Below are positions 8,610 to 18,058 of a DNA stretch of 64,000 nucleotides, piece by piece (the first letter of the stretch is position 1; the number at the start of each line of letters is the position of its first letter). The notes under the pieces were generated by a model that searched no databases, was not told the origin of the DNA, and worked only from the letters and a program-made list of their open reading frames with translations. The stretch is taken from positions 26,564-90,563 of the forward strand of contig DATANV010000027.1 in assembly GCA_036266075.1 (NCBI GenBank), written 5' to 3'. Both the position numbers and the translations under genes were made by a program. Source of the DNA: VRUE01 sp036266075 (GTDB taxonomy: Bacteria > Actinomycetota > Thermoleophilia > Solirubrobacterales > 70-9).

Positions 8610-9371
8610 ATGCGCCCCGTCAACCTCATTCCCCCCGAGGAACGCCGCGGCGAGCAAGCCTCTTTGCGTGCCGGTCCACTCGCCTACATGTTGCTCGGCG
8701 TGTTGGTGGCGGTGTTGGCCGGCGTCGTGGCGCTCGTCCTGATCGGCAACCAGGTCTCCGAACGTGAAGACGAAGTGGCGACGCTGCGCGGCGAAGACGC
8801 GGCCGCGGCCGTGCGCGCTGCGCGCCTCGCCCCCTACACGCAGTTCCGCACCGTCAGCGAACAGCGCGTGCAAACGGTGCAGAGCCTGGCCGACAGCCGC
8901 TTCGACTGGGAACGGGTGATGCGCGAACTCGCGCTCGTCCTGCCGAGCAATGTGTGGCTGGTCAACCTGACGGCGACGGCCACGCCGGAATCGGGGGTCG
9001 AAGGCACGGGGGGAGATGCCGGCGCGGGCAGCCTGCGCGACGCAATCTCCGGGCCCGCGCTTGAAATGAGCGGCTGCGCGGCAGGCCAACTCGCGCTGGC
9101 CGGCTTCGTCACCACGCTGAAGGACATCGACGGCGTGACGCGCGTCGGCGTGCAGTCTTCCGAACTGCCGGACAGCGAAAGCGGCGCCGGCGTCTCGGCC
9201 GGTGGCGAATCCGGGGGCGGCACGAACGACGACTGTCGGACGCGCAGCTTCATCGCCAAATTCGATCTGGTCGTCGCCTTCGACGCCGCGCCGGTGCCGG
9301 TCGCAGCCGAAGGGGGCCTCGAAGCCGCTCCGACCTCGACCGAACCCGCCGAAGAAACGGAAGGCGGCTGA
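8610..9371 (+). CDS. pilN: PilN, inner-membrane alignment protein
   Basis: The N-terminus MRPVNLIPPEER is the PilM-binding signature (NLIP) of PilN. One membrane helix follows (about residues 28-48), then a coiled-coil region (SEREDEVATLRGEDAAAAVRAARL) and a ferredoxin-like extracytoplasmic domain with ELALVLPSNVWL. The C-terminal part is rich in Gly, Ser and Glu and longer than in Gram-negative homologues. It starts four bases after pilM and precedes pilO by three bases, the standard order. Glutamate codons here are mostly GAA, unlike the GAG habit of most of the window. Confidence 0.88.
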   Translation: MRPVNLIPPEERRGEQASLRAGPLAYMLLGVLVAVLAGVVALVLIGNQVSEREDEVATLRGEDAAAAVRAARLAPYTQFRTVSEQRVQTVQSLADSRFDWERVMRELALVLPSNVWLVNLTATATPESGVEGTGGDAGAGSLRDAISGPALEMSGCAAGQLALAGFVTTLKDIDGVTRVGVQSSELPDSESGAGVSAGGESGGGTNDDCRTRSFIAKFDLVVAFDAAPVPVAAEGGLEAAPTSTEPAEETEGG

Positions 9372-9374
9372 AAG

Positions 9375-10136
9375 ATGAGCGCGCTTGGCAAATCGAGCAA
9401 CCTCACGATCGTCGCGATGCTGGCCATCGCCGCGCTGGCGATCGGCTTCTGGCTGCTTTTGATAAGCCCGAAGCGCGAGGAAGCCGCGAAGCTCGACAAG
9501 GAAGTGCAGACGGCCGAAGTGTCGCTGGCCCAGCACGAATCCGAAGTGACCGCGGGCGAGGAAGCGCGCAAGCAGTTCCCGGTCGACTACGAGAAGCTTG
9601 TAGTGCTTGGCAAGGCCGTGCCGGGGAACGACGAAACCGCCTCCCTGCTGGTACAGGTAAGCGGCATCGCCGAACGGGCCGGCGTCCACTTCCGCGACAT
9701 CAAGCTGACTTCCGGCGGCACCGAAGAAGAAGAAGCGGCGCCGCCGGTAGGCACGGCCGAAGCACCGGTCTCGGCGACCGAGGCGGCCGCATCGCTGATG
9801 CCGCTGGGGGCCTCGGTGGGCCCGGCCGGGCTGGCGGCGATGCCGTACACGCTGACCTTCGACGGCAGCTTCTTCCAGATCGCCGACTTCCTCGAGGGTC
9901 TCGATTCGCTGGTCAAGACGCAGCGTGAACAGGTGGCGGTGGACGGTCGCCTGATCACCGTCGACGGCTTCGCCCTGCAGGCGGCCTCGAGCGGCTTCCC
10001 GGCGTTGACCGCGACCTTCGGCGTCACCACGTACCTGACTCCGCCGAGCCAGGGCCTGACCGCCGGTGCGACGCCGGTCAGCCCTGAAGGGGCGACCGCG
10101 ACGCCGGCGGCGACGACCCTGGGAGGCACGCCGTGA
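9375..10136 (+). CDS. pilO: PilO, inner-membrane alignment protein
   Basis: The 253-residue protein has one N-terminal membrane helix (LTIVAMLAIAALAIGFWLLLI), then a coiled coil (KREEAAKLDKEVQTAEVSLAQHESEV) and an extracytoplasmic ferredoxin-like domain. Its stretches SLLVQVSGIAERAGVHF and YTLTFDGSFFQIADFLEGLDSLV are typical of PilO. It would heterodimerise with PilN. Position after pilN and the length fit the family. The stop codon overlaps the GTG start of the next gene (GTGA). Confidence 0.88.
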   Translation: MSALGKSSNLTIVAMLAIAALAIGFWLLLISPKREEAAKLDKEVQTAEVSLAQHESEVTAGEEARKQFPVDYEKLVVLGKAVPGNDETASLLVQVSGIAERAGVHFRDIKLTSGGTEEEEAAPPVGTAEAPVSATEAAASLMPLGASVGPAGLAAMPYTLTFDGSFFQIADFLEGLDSLVKTQREQVAVDGRLITVDGFALQAASSGFPALTATFGVTTYLTPPSQGLTAGATPVSPEGATATPAATTLGGTP

Positions 10137-11089
10137 AGCGCATCGGCCCCGAGCTGAAGCTGCGCAAGCCGGACCTGAGCAAGGCGAAGGTGCCGCCGGT
10201 GCTCGCCGACGTCTACTACGACCTGCGCGACCGGCGCCTTCTGCCGCTGATCGCCCTCGTGGTGGTGGCGATCGTCGCCGTGCCGTTCCTGCTCGGCGAC
10301 AGCTCGGAAGGGTTGCCCGAGCCGGCCCCGGCGAACACGGCGATCGCGGCGCTGAAGGAAAGCGCCGGCAAGACCACCGAGCTGACGGTGGTCGAGGCGC
10401 AACCCGGCCTGCGCGACTACCGCCGCCGCCTGCGCGGGCGCACGGCGACCAACCCCTTCCACCAGCGCTACACGACGCCGGTGCTGACGGGGGCGAAGCT
10501 GAACGAACCGAAGAGCGAAAGCTCGAGCTCGCAGTCGGGCGACGGCGGCGAAACGACCTCGACCAGCGAAACGACGGCTGGCGCGACTGGCGGAGGCGAA
10601 GGCGGCAGTGCGCCTTCTGAGCCGAGCGGCGGCGCGCCGGCAGACGGTGGCGGATCGTCCGGGAGCGGCGACGGTGGTGGCAGCAAGGGCGGCGGCGACG
10701 GAGCCCAGCCGGGACCGGACGCGACCATCTACAGCTTCGCGGTCGACCTCAGCATCGTCCACACCAGCGGCAGTACGGCCGCCGGCGACAAGCAGACGAG
10801 CGAGCCCGAAATCCGCGAGAAGGTGCTGCCGACCACCTCGCTGCCCGGCAAGAAGACCGAGGTCGTCACCTACATGGGCCTCAGCCCGAAGACCCGCAAG
10901 CCGCTCTTCATCGTCGGCACGGGGGTGATCGGGGTGTTCGGCGAAGGGGCGTGTGTCGCGGGGGGCGACCGCTGCCAGCTGATCGAACTGGAAACCGGCT
11001 TTCCCGAGGTCTTCGAATACGGCGAAGAAGGCGACCGCTACAAGATCAAGGTCACCGACGTCGAATTCGTCGTCACCGGCCATCTCTAA
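10133..11089 (+). CDS. Single-pass membrane protein at the end of the pilMNO operon
   Basis: The 318-residue protein has a basic N-terminus, one membrane helix (LLPLIALVVVAIVAVPFLL, about residues 39-57), a Ser/Gly/Glu-rich low-complexity linker (about residues 125-190), then a globular C-terminal part. The end segment (FIVGTGVIGVFGEGACVAGGDRCQLIELETGF) has two cysteines. It occupies the position of pilP and its topology (anchor, flexible linker, small beta domain) is similar, but I see no lipobox and cannot claim PilP homology. A role in the pilus alignment complex is inferred from the GTGA overlap with pilO. Confidence 0.8.
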   Translation: MKRIGPELKLRKPDLSKAKVPPVLADVYYDLRDRRLLPLIALVVVAIVAVPFLLGDSSEGLPEPAPANTAIAALKESAGKTTELTVVEAQPGLRDYRRRLRGRTATNPFHQRYTTPVLTGAKLNEPKSESSSSQSGDGGETTSTSETTAGATGGGEGGSAPSEPSGGAPADGGGSSGSGDGGGSKGGGDGAQPGPDATIYSFAVDLSIVHTSGSTAAGDKQTSEPEIREKVLPTTSLPGKKTEVVTYMGLSPKTRKPLFIVGTGVIGVFGEGACVAGGDRCQLIELETGFPEVFEYGEEGDRYKIKVTDVEFVVTGHL

Positions 11090-11137
11090 GCGCTTCGGCA
11101 GGGCGATGTCCCAGGCCACGCCTGGAATCGTCCAAAA

Positions 11138-11175
11138 CTTCAGTAAGTAAAGCGATAGCGCTACACTCGCTGAAG
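11138..11175 (+). promoter_or_regulatory. Candidate promoter and operator of the HxlR-family gene
   Basis: TTCAGT (11139-11144) and TACACT (11162-11167) are spaced by 17 bases, a plausible sigma-70-type promoter. The same region is a dyad: CTTCAG (11138-11143) matches CTGAAG (11170-11175), with an inner palindrome TAGCGCTA (11156-11163). Such a dyad across the spacer fits autoregulation by the downstream HxlR-type regulator; this is inference. Confidence 0.4.
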
Positions 11176-11209
11176 CGAGGCAATCGCCAACCGCCTCGAC
11201 GATTTCGCG

Positions 11210-11551
11210 ATGAGCGCTGCCAGCAATTCCCGATGTCCCGTCTGCCGCACGGCCGACGTGGTCTGCGGCAAGTGGACCCTGCTGGTGATCCGCGACCTCG
11301 CCGAGGGCTCGTGCCGCTTCTGCGAGCTGGAGCGCTCGCTGGAGGGGATCAGCCCGCGCACCCTCTCGCTGCGCCTGCGGGCGCTGGAAGAGGAGGGCAT
11401 CGTCCTCCGCAACACCTTCCCCGAGGTCCCGCCCCGCGTCGAGTACGCCCTGACCGAGAAGGGCGAAGCCCTCGTCCCCCTAATAGAGGACATGCGCCGC
11501 TACGGCACCCGCTGGCTGTTCGAGCAAGAGCCAGCCCCCGTCCCCGCCTGA
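11210..11551 (+). CDS. HxlR-family winged-helix transcriptional regulator
   Basis: The 113-residue protein has the HxlR layout: an N-terminal Cys pair CPVC, then GKWTLLVIRDLAEGSCRFCELERSLEGISPRTLSLRLRALEEEGIVLR, the winged helix, and YALTEKGEALVPLIEDM. HxlR proteins act as dimers and often sense redox or electrophiles through an N-terminal cysteine; C9, C12 and C19 are candidates. A promoter with an overlapping dyad lies directly upstream. The downstream border is a family A palindrome. The controlled gene is not evident. Confidence 0.88.
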   Translation: MSAASNSRCPVCRTADVVCGKWTLLVIRDLAEGSCRFCELERSLEGISPRTLSLRLRALEEEGIVLRNTFPEVPPRVEYALTEKGEALVPLIEDMRRYGTRWLFEQEPAPVPA

Positions 11552-11560
11552 CCCTCCTCC

Positions 11561-11614
11561 GGGACGTGCCGGTGATTGAGCGCCCACAATGGTGGTCAAT
11601 CACCGGCACGTCCC
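11561..11614. repeat. Intergenic palindrome, family A copy 1
   Basis: The arms GGGACGTGCCGGTGATT (11561-11577) and AATCACCGGCACGTCCC (11598-11614) are perfect 17-bp complements. The 20-base centre contains its own short dyad (CCCAC-AAT-GGTGG). It lies 9 bases after the HxlR gene. The same arm recurs at 19612, 30172, 39202 and, diverged, at 61518. No T-run follows, so it is not a standard terminator. Confidence 0.9.
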
Positions 11615-11695
11615 CCCGTCCAGGCGTGAGGGTCCCCGTCCTGCAAGGCGGTGTGCAGGGGCAGGAGCGCTGTGCCTGGAGGGGAAGGCAGGGCC

Positions 11696-13345
<1,650 letters not shown>

Positions 13346-13374
13346 CCGGCGCATACCGGCGTCCTCGGTCGCTC

Positions 13375-13389
13375 GCGTGCAAAGCACGC
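13375..13389. terminator. Small hairpin between convergent genes
   Basis: GCGTGC-AAA-GCACGC forms a 6-bp stem in the 73-base gap between the convergent unknown gene and the ArsA-type gene. It is the only hairpin I see there; there is no clear T-run on either strand, so the terminator role is tentative. Confidence 0.3.
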
Positions 13390-13418
13390 CACGCTCCCTG
13401 CGTCCTTGATCTGCTTGG

Positions 13419-14570
13419 TCAGACGGCCCGGCCCGCCGCGAGCTCGATTCGCTCCTCGCTCGTGGCGAACAGGTAGCGGTCGATCTCGGCCAGGCCGCCG
13501 AGGTCGTGCACGTCCTCGTCTAGATAAGGGACGCGGATCGTGGCCTTGGTCCGCAGCTCGGCCGCGAGCCGCTCGATATTGCGGGCGTCGCGCTCGGCCA
13601 GCGCCTGGTATTCGGCGAAGTTCTCGGCCACGCGGCGCGCCAGGTCCGCGTCGCCCAGCTTCTCGCTCAGCGTTCCAAGGTCGCCGCCGTCGGCGCGCAG
13701 GCGCTCGGCCGGGTAGTGGACCTTGTTGACGATCACGCCGCCGAACGGCAGTTTCGCCTCGACCAGCTTGCGGTGGAAGTAGACCGCTTCGTCGATCGGC
13801 TCGCCCTGCGGGCCGCAGACGACTAGGAAGCAGGTGTGGCGGTCGGCGAGGAGGCTGTTGACCCGCTTGGCCCGTGCCTGGAAACCGTCGACCATGCCGC
13901 TGAAGGCGTTGAAGAACTCGGCCAGGTCGGCGAGCAGGTCGAAGCCGACGATCCGCTTCAGCACGCCGAGCGCGACGGTCGCGCCGCGTCCGGCAACCCG
14001 CGCTGCTAGCCCGGTCGGCTTCATGAAGACGCGCAGCGAGCGGCCTTCGATGAACTGGGTGAGGCGCCGTGGCGCGTCGAGGAAGTCGAGCGCGTTGCGG
14101 GTCGGCGGCGTATCGAGGACCAGCAGGTCGAAGCGCCCGTCGGTGTGCAGCTCGAAGAGCTTCTCCATCGCCATGTACTCCTGCGAGCCGGCAAGCGCAT
14201 TGGAGATCTGCTGGTAGATGCGGTTGTTGAGGACCCGGTCGCGCGCCTCCTCGTCGGGCGCCTGGCGGGCGACCAGCTCGTCGAAGGTCGCCTTGGCATC
14301 GAGCATCATCGCCCACAGCTCGCCCTTCATCTCGATCCCGTGCTGCTCGAACAACGCCAGGTCGACCTGTCTGGCCTCGTTGCCCAGCTCGCGCAGGCCG
14401 AGCGAGTCGGCGAGCCGCTTCGCCGGGTCGATCGTCAGCACGCAGACCTTCAGCCCCCGCTCCGCCATGCCGACGGCGATCCCCGCCGAGGTGGTCGTCT
14501 TGCCCACTCCGCCCGAGCCGGCGCAGATGCAGATGTCCTTGCCAGCGAGGATCTCGTCGATGGCGGGCAT
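13419..14570 (-). CDS. ArsA/GET3-family ATPase (second of pair)
   Basis: The 383-residue P-loop ATPase has the deviant Walker A AGSGGVGKTTT (residues 17-27) with the signature lysine, the switch I-like VLTIDPAKRLADSLGL, and switch II VLDTPPTRNALDFL. ArsA-type proteins work as dimers or pseudodimers; no arsenite-binding cysteine triad is visible, so arsenite export is unlikely. Its start overlaps the stop of the upstream ArsA-type gene by one base, suggesting the two proteins form a heterodimer. The pair faces the ParA-ftsZ pair. Such paired genes are common in actinobacteria near cell-cycle loci, but their role is unclear. Confidence 0.9.
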   Translation of the reverse strand: MPAIDEILAGKDICICAGSGGVGKTTTSAGIAVGMAERGLKVCVLTIDPAKRLADSLGLRELGNEARQVDLALFEQHGIEMKGELWAMMLDAKATFDELVARQAPDEEARDRVLNNRIYQQISNALAGSQEYMAMEKLFELHTDGRFDLLVLDTPPTRNALDFLDAPRRLTQFIEGRSLRVFMKPTGLAARVAGRGATVALGVLKRIVGFDLLADLAEFFNAFSGMVDGFQARAKRVNSLLADRHTCFLVVCGPQGEPIDEAVYFHRKLVEAKLPFGGVIVNKVHYPAERLRADGGDLGTLSEKLGDADLARRVAENFAEYQALAERDARNIERLAAELRTKATIRVPYLDEDVHDLGGLAEIDRYLFATSEERIELAAGRAV

Positions 14571-15457
14571 CAGTTCAGCCTCGCGGCGAGCCGGCGCGCC
14601 GACTCGATCCCCAGCTCGGGCTCGAAGAGGAAGGGCAGGGTCTTGACCGGCGCCTCGACGCGGCGCCGCAGGCGCGCCAGCTGGGCGCGTTGCGAGCGGG
14701 CGCGGCCGTGCTCGGAGACCGCTGCCCGGGCCGCCGCCCGCAGCGCGCCGTTCTCGCCCTCGGCCAGCTCGGCGAGCCGCTCGGCCTCCTCTTTGGCGAA
14801 GCGCTCCGGATAGAGGCCGTTGAGGTAGACGCGGTCGACGGCGACGTCGACCTCGCTGCGCAGCTCCCGCTCCAGCGCGGCCGACTCGTTGACCGGCATC
14901 TCCTCCGGTAGGGCGACGATCGCCGTGCCGGTGTGCTCGTGGTCGGTGATCAGTCGGTCGAGCTGCTGCGCCTGGGAGTGGATCGGGCCGACGCGGGCGA
15001 TCGCCGCGAAGGTCCGCGGCGTTTGCAGGAAGCCGATCCCGTGGCCGGTGGCCGGCGCGTCGACGATCACCAAGTCGTACTTGCGACCGCTCTTGACCTT
15101 GCGGTCGAGCTGCGCCAGCTCCCAGATCTTGCCGATCGTCACCAGCTCCTTCAGTCCCGGCGTGGCGGCGGCGAGGTAGTTGAAGATGCGGCTGCGGAAG
15201 AGCATGTCGCGCATCGCGCGGACCTTCAGCTGCAGCAGCACGTACTCGCGCATCGACTCGTCGGGGTCGATCGAGATCGACCAGAGGTTCTCCTCCATCT
15301 CGATCTCGTGGAAGCCGACCTCGGTGTGGCCGAAGAAACGCGAGGCGTTCTCCTGCGAGGCGACCTCGCAGACGATCGTGCGCTTGCCTTCGGCGGCAGC
15401 GCGCAGGCCGAGGGCGACGGCGACGGTGGTCTTGCCGACGCCTCCCTTGCCGGTCAC
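14570..15457 (-). CDS. ArsA/GET3-family ATPase (first of pair), start uncertain
   Basis: The Walker A region TGKGGVGKTTVAVALGL lies at the very N-terminus when the GTG at 15457 is used (295 residues). That start removes the first beta strand normally present. The in-frame upstream sequence encodes PELLDKRLVFV, exactly the expected strand, but has no ATG, GTG or TTG before a stop. A rarer start, for example ATC or CTG within 15458-15500, is therefore possible (AGGA lies just upstream of the ATC). Switch regions are SISIDPDESMREYV and VIVDAPATGHGIGFL. It probably pairs with the overlapping ArsA-type protein. Confidence 0.88.
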   Translation of the reverse strand: MTGKGGVGKTTVAVALGLRAAAEGKRTIVCEVASQENASRFFGHTEVGFHEIEMEENLWSISIDPDESMREYVLLQLKVRAMRDMLFRSRIFNYLAAATPGLKELVTIGKIWELAQLDRKVKSGRKYDLVIVDAPATGHGIGFLQTPRTFAAIARVGPIHSQAQQLDRLITDHEHTGTAIVALPEEMPVNESAALERELRSEVDVAVDRVYLNGLYPERFAKEEAERLAELAEGENGALRAAARAAVSEHGRARSQRAQLARLRRRVEAPVKTLPFLFEPELGIESARRLAARLN

Positions 15458-15575
15458 GAAGACCAGCCGCTTGTCGAGGAGCTCTGGGATCTGGTTCCTA
15501 GTGCAGGGTCGGGGTGATTCCTAGCAATTTCGCGAGGCGGCAGGAAAAACGGGGCGCCATGCGAATACCCGCGCA

Positions 15576-16739
15576 ATGGGATTCCTCAGCCGCAAGAACA
15601 AGTCCGCGTCCGCGTCCATCGAAGAGCCGCATCCGATCGTCGAGGAGTTGCAGGCGATGGAGGAAGCGATTCCCGAGAGGCGGGACGACGATGCCTCCGA
15701 CCACCAGCCCGCGGGTCCTGTCGCGCAGAACGAGAGCGCCCGCCCGGCGGGTCCTGGCGCAGGGCAGGGCACCCCTCCCTCGCCGGGAGGGGAACCCAGC
15801 CCTACGCCACCCACCGGAGGGGCGTCTGGAACTGACACTGCAGGACCCGCCGCTGTGGCAGCAGTCGCAGAGCAGGGGGAAGCTGACAGCGAGCCCGCCA
15901 GGATGAAAGCTCGCGACCTGATCGCTCCCTCGCGGCATGAAGCCGTGGCCGAAGAGCCGGTGGTCGAGACTCCGGCCAAACACGCCGAGGTGATCGCGTT
16001 TGCGAACCAGAAGGGCGGGGTCGCGAAGACGACCACGACGCTCAACCTCGCCGTCGCCTTCGCCGAGACCGGTCACCGGGTGCTGTGCATCGACCTCGAT
16101 CCGCAGGGGAACCTGACGATGAGCCAGGGGATCGACCCGGACAAGGTCGAAAAGAGCCTTTACGACGTGCTCGTGCACGACATGCCGATCAGCGAGATCA
16201 TCCAGCGGCGCGAGATCGACATCGCCGTCGCCTCAATCGACCTGGCCGGCGCCGAGATCGCGATGAGCACCAAGATCGGCCGCGAGCGCTCGCTGGAGAA
16301 GGCCTTGAAGGAGGTCTCCGGCGACTACGACTTCGTCTGCATCGACACGCCGCCCAGTCTCGGGCTGCTGACGATCAACGCGCTGACCGCGGCGAGCAAG
16401 GTGATCGTCCCCGTCCAGTGCGAGTATCTCTCGATGCGCGGGCTGGTCCAGCTCCAGAACACGCTGAAGATGATCCAGGAGAACCTCAACCCGGACGTCA
16501 GGATCGAGGGCATCCTGCCGACGATGCTCGACTCGCGCACCGTCCACGCCAAGGAGGCTGTCGAGATCCTCGAAGAGAACTTCGGCGACCTCGTCTTCCG
16601 CTCGCGGATCAAAAAGGCGATCAAGTTCGCCGAGGCGCCGGTCAAAGGGTCCAGCGTGCTCAAGTACGATCCCCAGGGCAACGCCGCCGGTTACTACCGT
16701 GACCTGGCCAAGGAGGTCTTGGAGCATGAGTCGGCGTAG
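15576..16739 (+). CDS. ParA/MinD-family ATPase with long N-terminal extension
   Basis: The ATPase core begins near residue 137 (AEVIAFANQKGGVAKTTTTLNLA) with the deviant Walker A, followed by VLCIDLDPQGNLTMSQGI, DFVCIDTPPSLGLLTINAL and PVQCEYLSMRGLVQL, all typical of Soj/ParA. About 135 residues of Pro/Ala/Glu-rich, probably disordered sequence precede it, which ordinary ParA proteins lack. No ParB is adjacent; instead ftsZ starts inside the 3' end of this gene. A role in positioning the division machinery or another cargo is plausible. The divergent ArsA-type genes start about 120 bases away. Confidence 0.92.
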   Translation: MGFLSRKNKSASASIEEPHPIVEELQAMEEAIPERRDDDASDHQPAGPVAQNESARPAGPGAGQGTPPSPGGEPSPTPPTGGASGTDTAGPAAVAAVAEQGEADSEPARMKARDLIAPSRHEAVAEEPVVETPAKHAEVIAFANQKGGVAKTTTTLNLAVAFAETGHRVLCIDLDPQGNLTMSQGIDPDKVEKSLYDVLVHDMPISEIIQRREIDIAVASIDLAGAEIAMSTKIGRERSLEKALKEVSGDYDFVCIDTPPSLGLLTINALTAASKVIVPVQCEYLSMRGLVQLQNTLKMIQENLNPDVRIEGILPTMLDSRTVHAKEAVEILEENFGDLVFRSRIKKAIKFAEAPVKGSSVLKYDPQGNAAGYYRDLAKEVLEHESA

Positions 16740-18048
16740 AAAGCGCGCGAGCATGAGAGAGGGCCCCCTCTCCGAGTTGTTCCGCTCTACGTCGGACGAT
16801 GCGCCGCTGGATCCGCCTGAGGCCGAGGCGCCCAGGGAGGAGCCGCCCGCCGCGGAAGAGACGTCCGAGTCCGCTCCTGAGAGACTGAAGCGAGTCTTCT
16901 CCGAGGAGCCGGTGCCGCGGAGCGAGCAGGGTTCCGAAGCTCCTCGCTATGGGCGGGAGGAACCGGAGTACGAGCCGCCGGGCAGCGGGGAGCCGCACAA
17001 GCCGGTGATCCGTGTGGTCGGCGTCGGCGGTGCCGGCGTCAACGCGGTGAACCGCATGGTCGACGCCAACGTGCCCGGGGTCGAGTTCATGGCGGTCAAC
17101 ACCGATCTTCAGTCGCTGCAGCTCTGCGTCGCCGACGTCACCGTGCACATCGGCGACGAGGCGACCCGCGGGCTGGGCGCCGGCGCCGATCCTGAGGTCG
17201 GCCACCGCTCGGCCTTCGAAGAACAGGACAAGATCAAGCGTCTGCTGAAGGGCTCCGACATGGTCTTCGTCGCCGCCGGCGCCGGCGGCGGCACCGGCTC
17301 CGGTGCGGCGCCCGTCGTCGCCCGCCTCGCCCGCGAGGTCGGCGCGCTGACGGTCGGCATCGTCACCAAGCCGTTCAGCTTCGAGGGCTCGCGGCGCGGC
17401 AATCAGGCGGCCAAGGGCATCGAGGAACTCGCCGCCGAGGTCGACACGCTGATCGTCGTCCCCAACGACCGCCTGCTCGAGGTGCTCGACCAGCAGACCT
17501 CGATGGTCGAGGCCTTCCAGGTCGCCGACGACGTACTGCGCCAGGGCGTGCAGGGCATCTCCGACCTCGTCACGTTGCCGGCCGTGATCAACCTCGACTT
17601 CGCCGACGTGCGGACGATCATGTCCGAGGCCGGCCGGGCGTTGCTCGGGATCGGCATGGGCACGGGCGAGGGCCGCGCTCTGCTCGCCGCCGAAAAAGCG
17701 ATCTCCTCGCCGTTGCTGGAGACCTCAATGGACGGGGCGCGGGCGATCCTGCTCTCGATCACCGGCGGCGGCGACCTCTCGCTGGTCGAGGTCAGCGAGG
17801 CGGCGAAGCTGGTCGGTGAGGCCGCCCACCCCGACGCCAACATCATCTTCGGCGCCAACATCGACGAGGAGCTTGGCGACCAGATCTGGGTGACGGTCGT
17901 CGCCACTCGCTTCGATGGCCGCGCTGCGCCTCCGCCTCGCGCCGCCGAGCCGACGATCCGCCGCACCAGGGACAGCGGCCGCGCCCCGCGCAACGAGAAG
18001 GCCGGCGAGCTCAGCTCCCTGGACGTTCCCGAGTTCCTCCCCGGGTAG
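16726..18048 (+). CDS. ftsZ: Cell division protein FtsZ with N-terminal extension
   Basis: Tubulin-like GTPase that forms the division ring. The core runs from VIRVVGVGGAGVNAV (about residue 94) through the tubulin signature GGGTGSG (187-193) and the T7 synergy loop NLDFADVRTIM. The C-terminal linker is only about 35 residues and ends in the conserved tail SSLDVPEFLP that binds FtsA/SepF-type partners. Start ATG 16726 is preceded by AGGAGG nine bases upstream; an internal ATG at 16753 lacks a ribosome site. This gives a 93-residue acidic/Pro-rich N-terminal extension, far longer than the usual few to ten residues. It overlaps the ParA gene by 14 bases. Confidence 0.96.
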   Translation: MSRRRKRASMREGPLSELFRSTSDDAPLDPPEAEAPREEPPAAEETSESAPERLKRVFSEEPVPRSEQGSEAPRYGREEPEYEPPGSGEPHKPVIRVVGVGGAGVNAVNRMVDANVPGVEFMAVNTDLQSLQLCVADVTVHIGDEATRGLGAGADPEVGHRSAFEEQDKIKRLLKGSDMVFVAAGAGGGTGSGAAPVVARLAREVGALTVGIVTKPFSFEGSRRGNQAAKGIEELAAEVDTLIVVPNDRLLEVLDQQTSMVEAFQVADDVLRQGVQGISDLVTLPAVINLDFADVRTIMSEAGRALLGIGMGTGEGRALLAAEKAISSPLLETSMDGARAILLSITGGGDLSLVEVSEAAKLVGEAAHPDANIIFGANIDEELGDQIWVTVVATRFDGRAAPPPRAAEPTIRRTRDSGRAPRNEKAGELSSLDVPEFLPG

Positions 18049-18058
18049 TCCGGACCCC

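Noticed and set aside
11561..11614. Family A palindromes as ordinary Rho-independent terminators
   Set aside because: None has a T-run after the right arm, and sequence is conserved between unrelated loci, which a terminator would not need.
13419..15457. Arsenite efflux ATPase pair
   Set aside because: No Cys triad for arsenite and no arsB/arsR/arsC nearby; the genes face the ParA-ftsZ pair instead.
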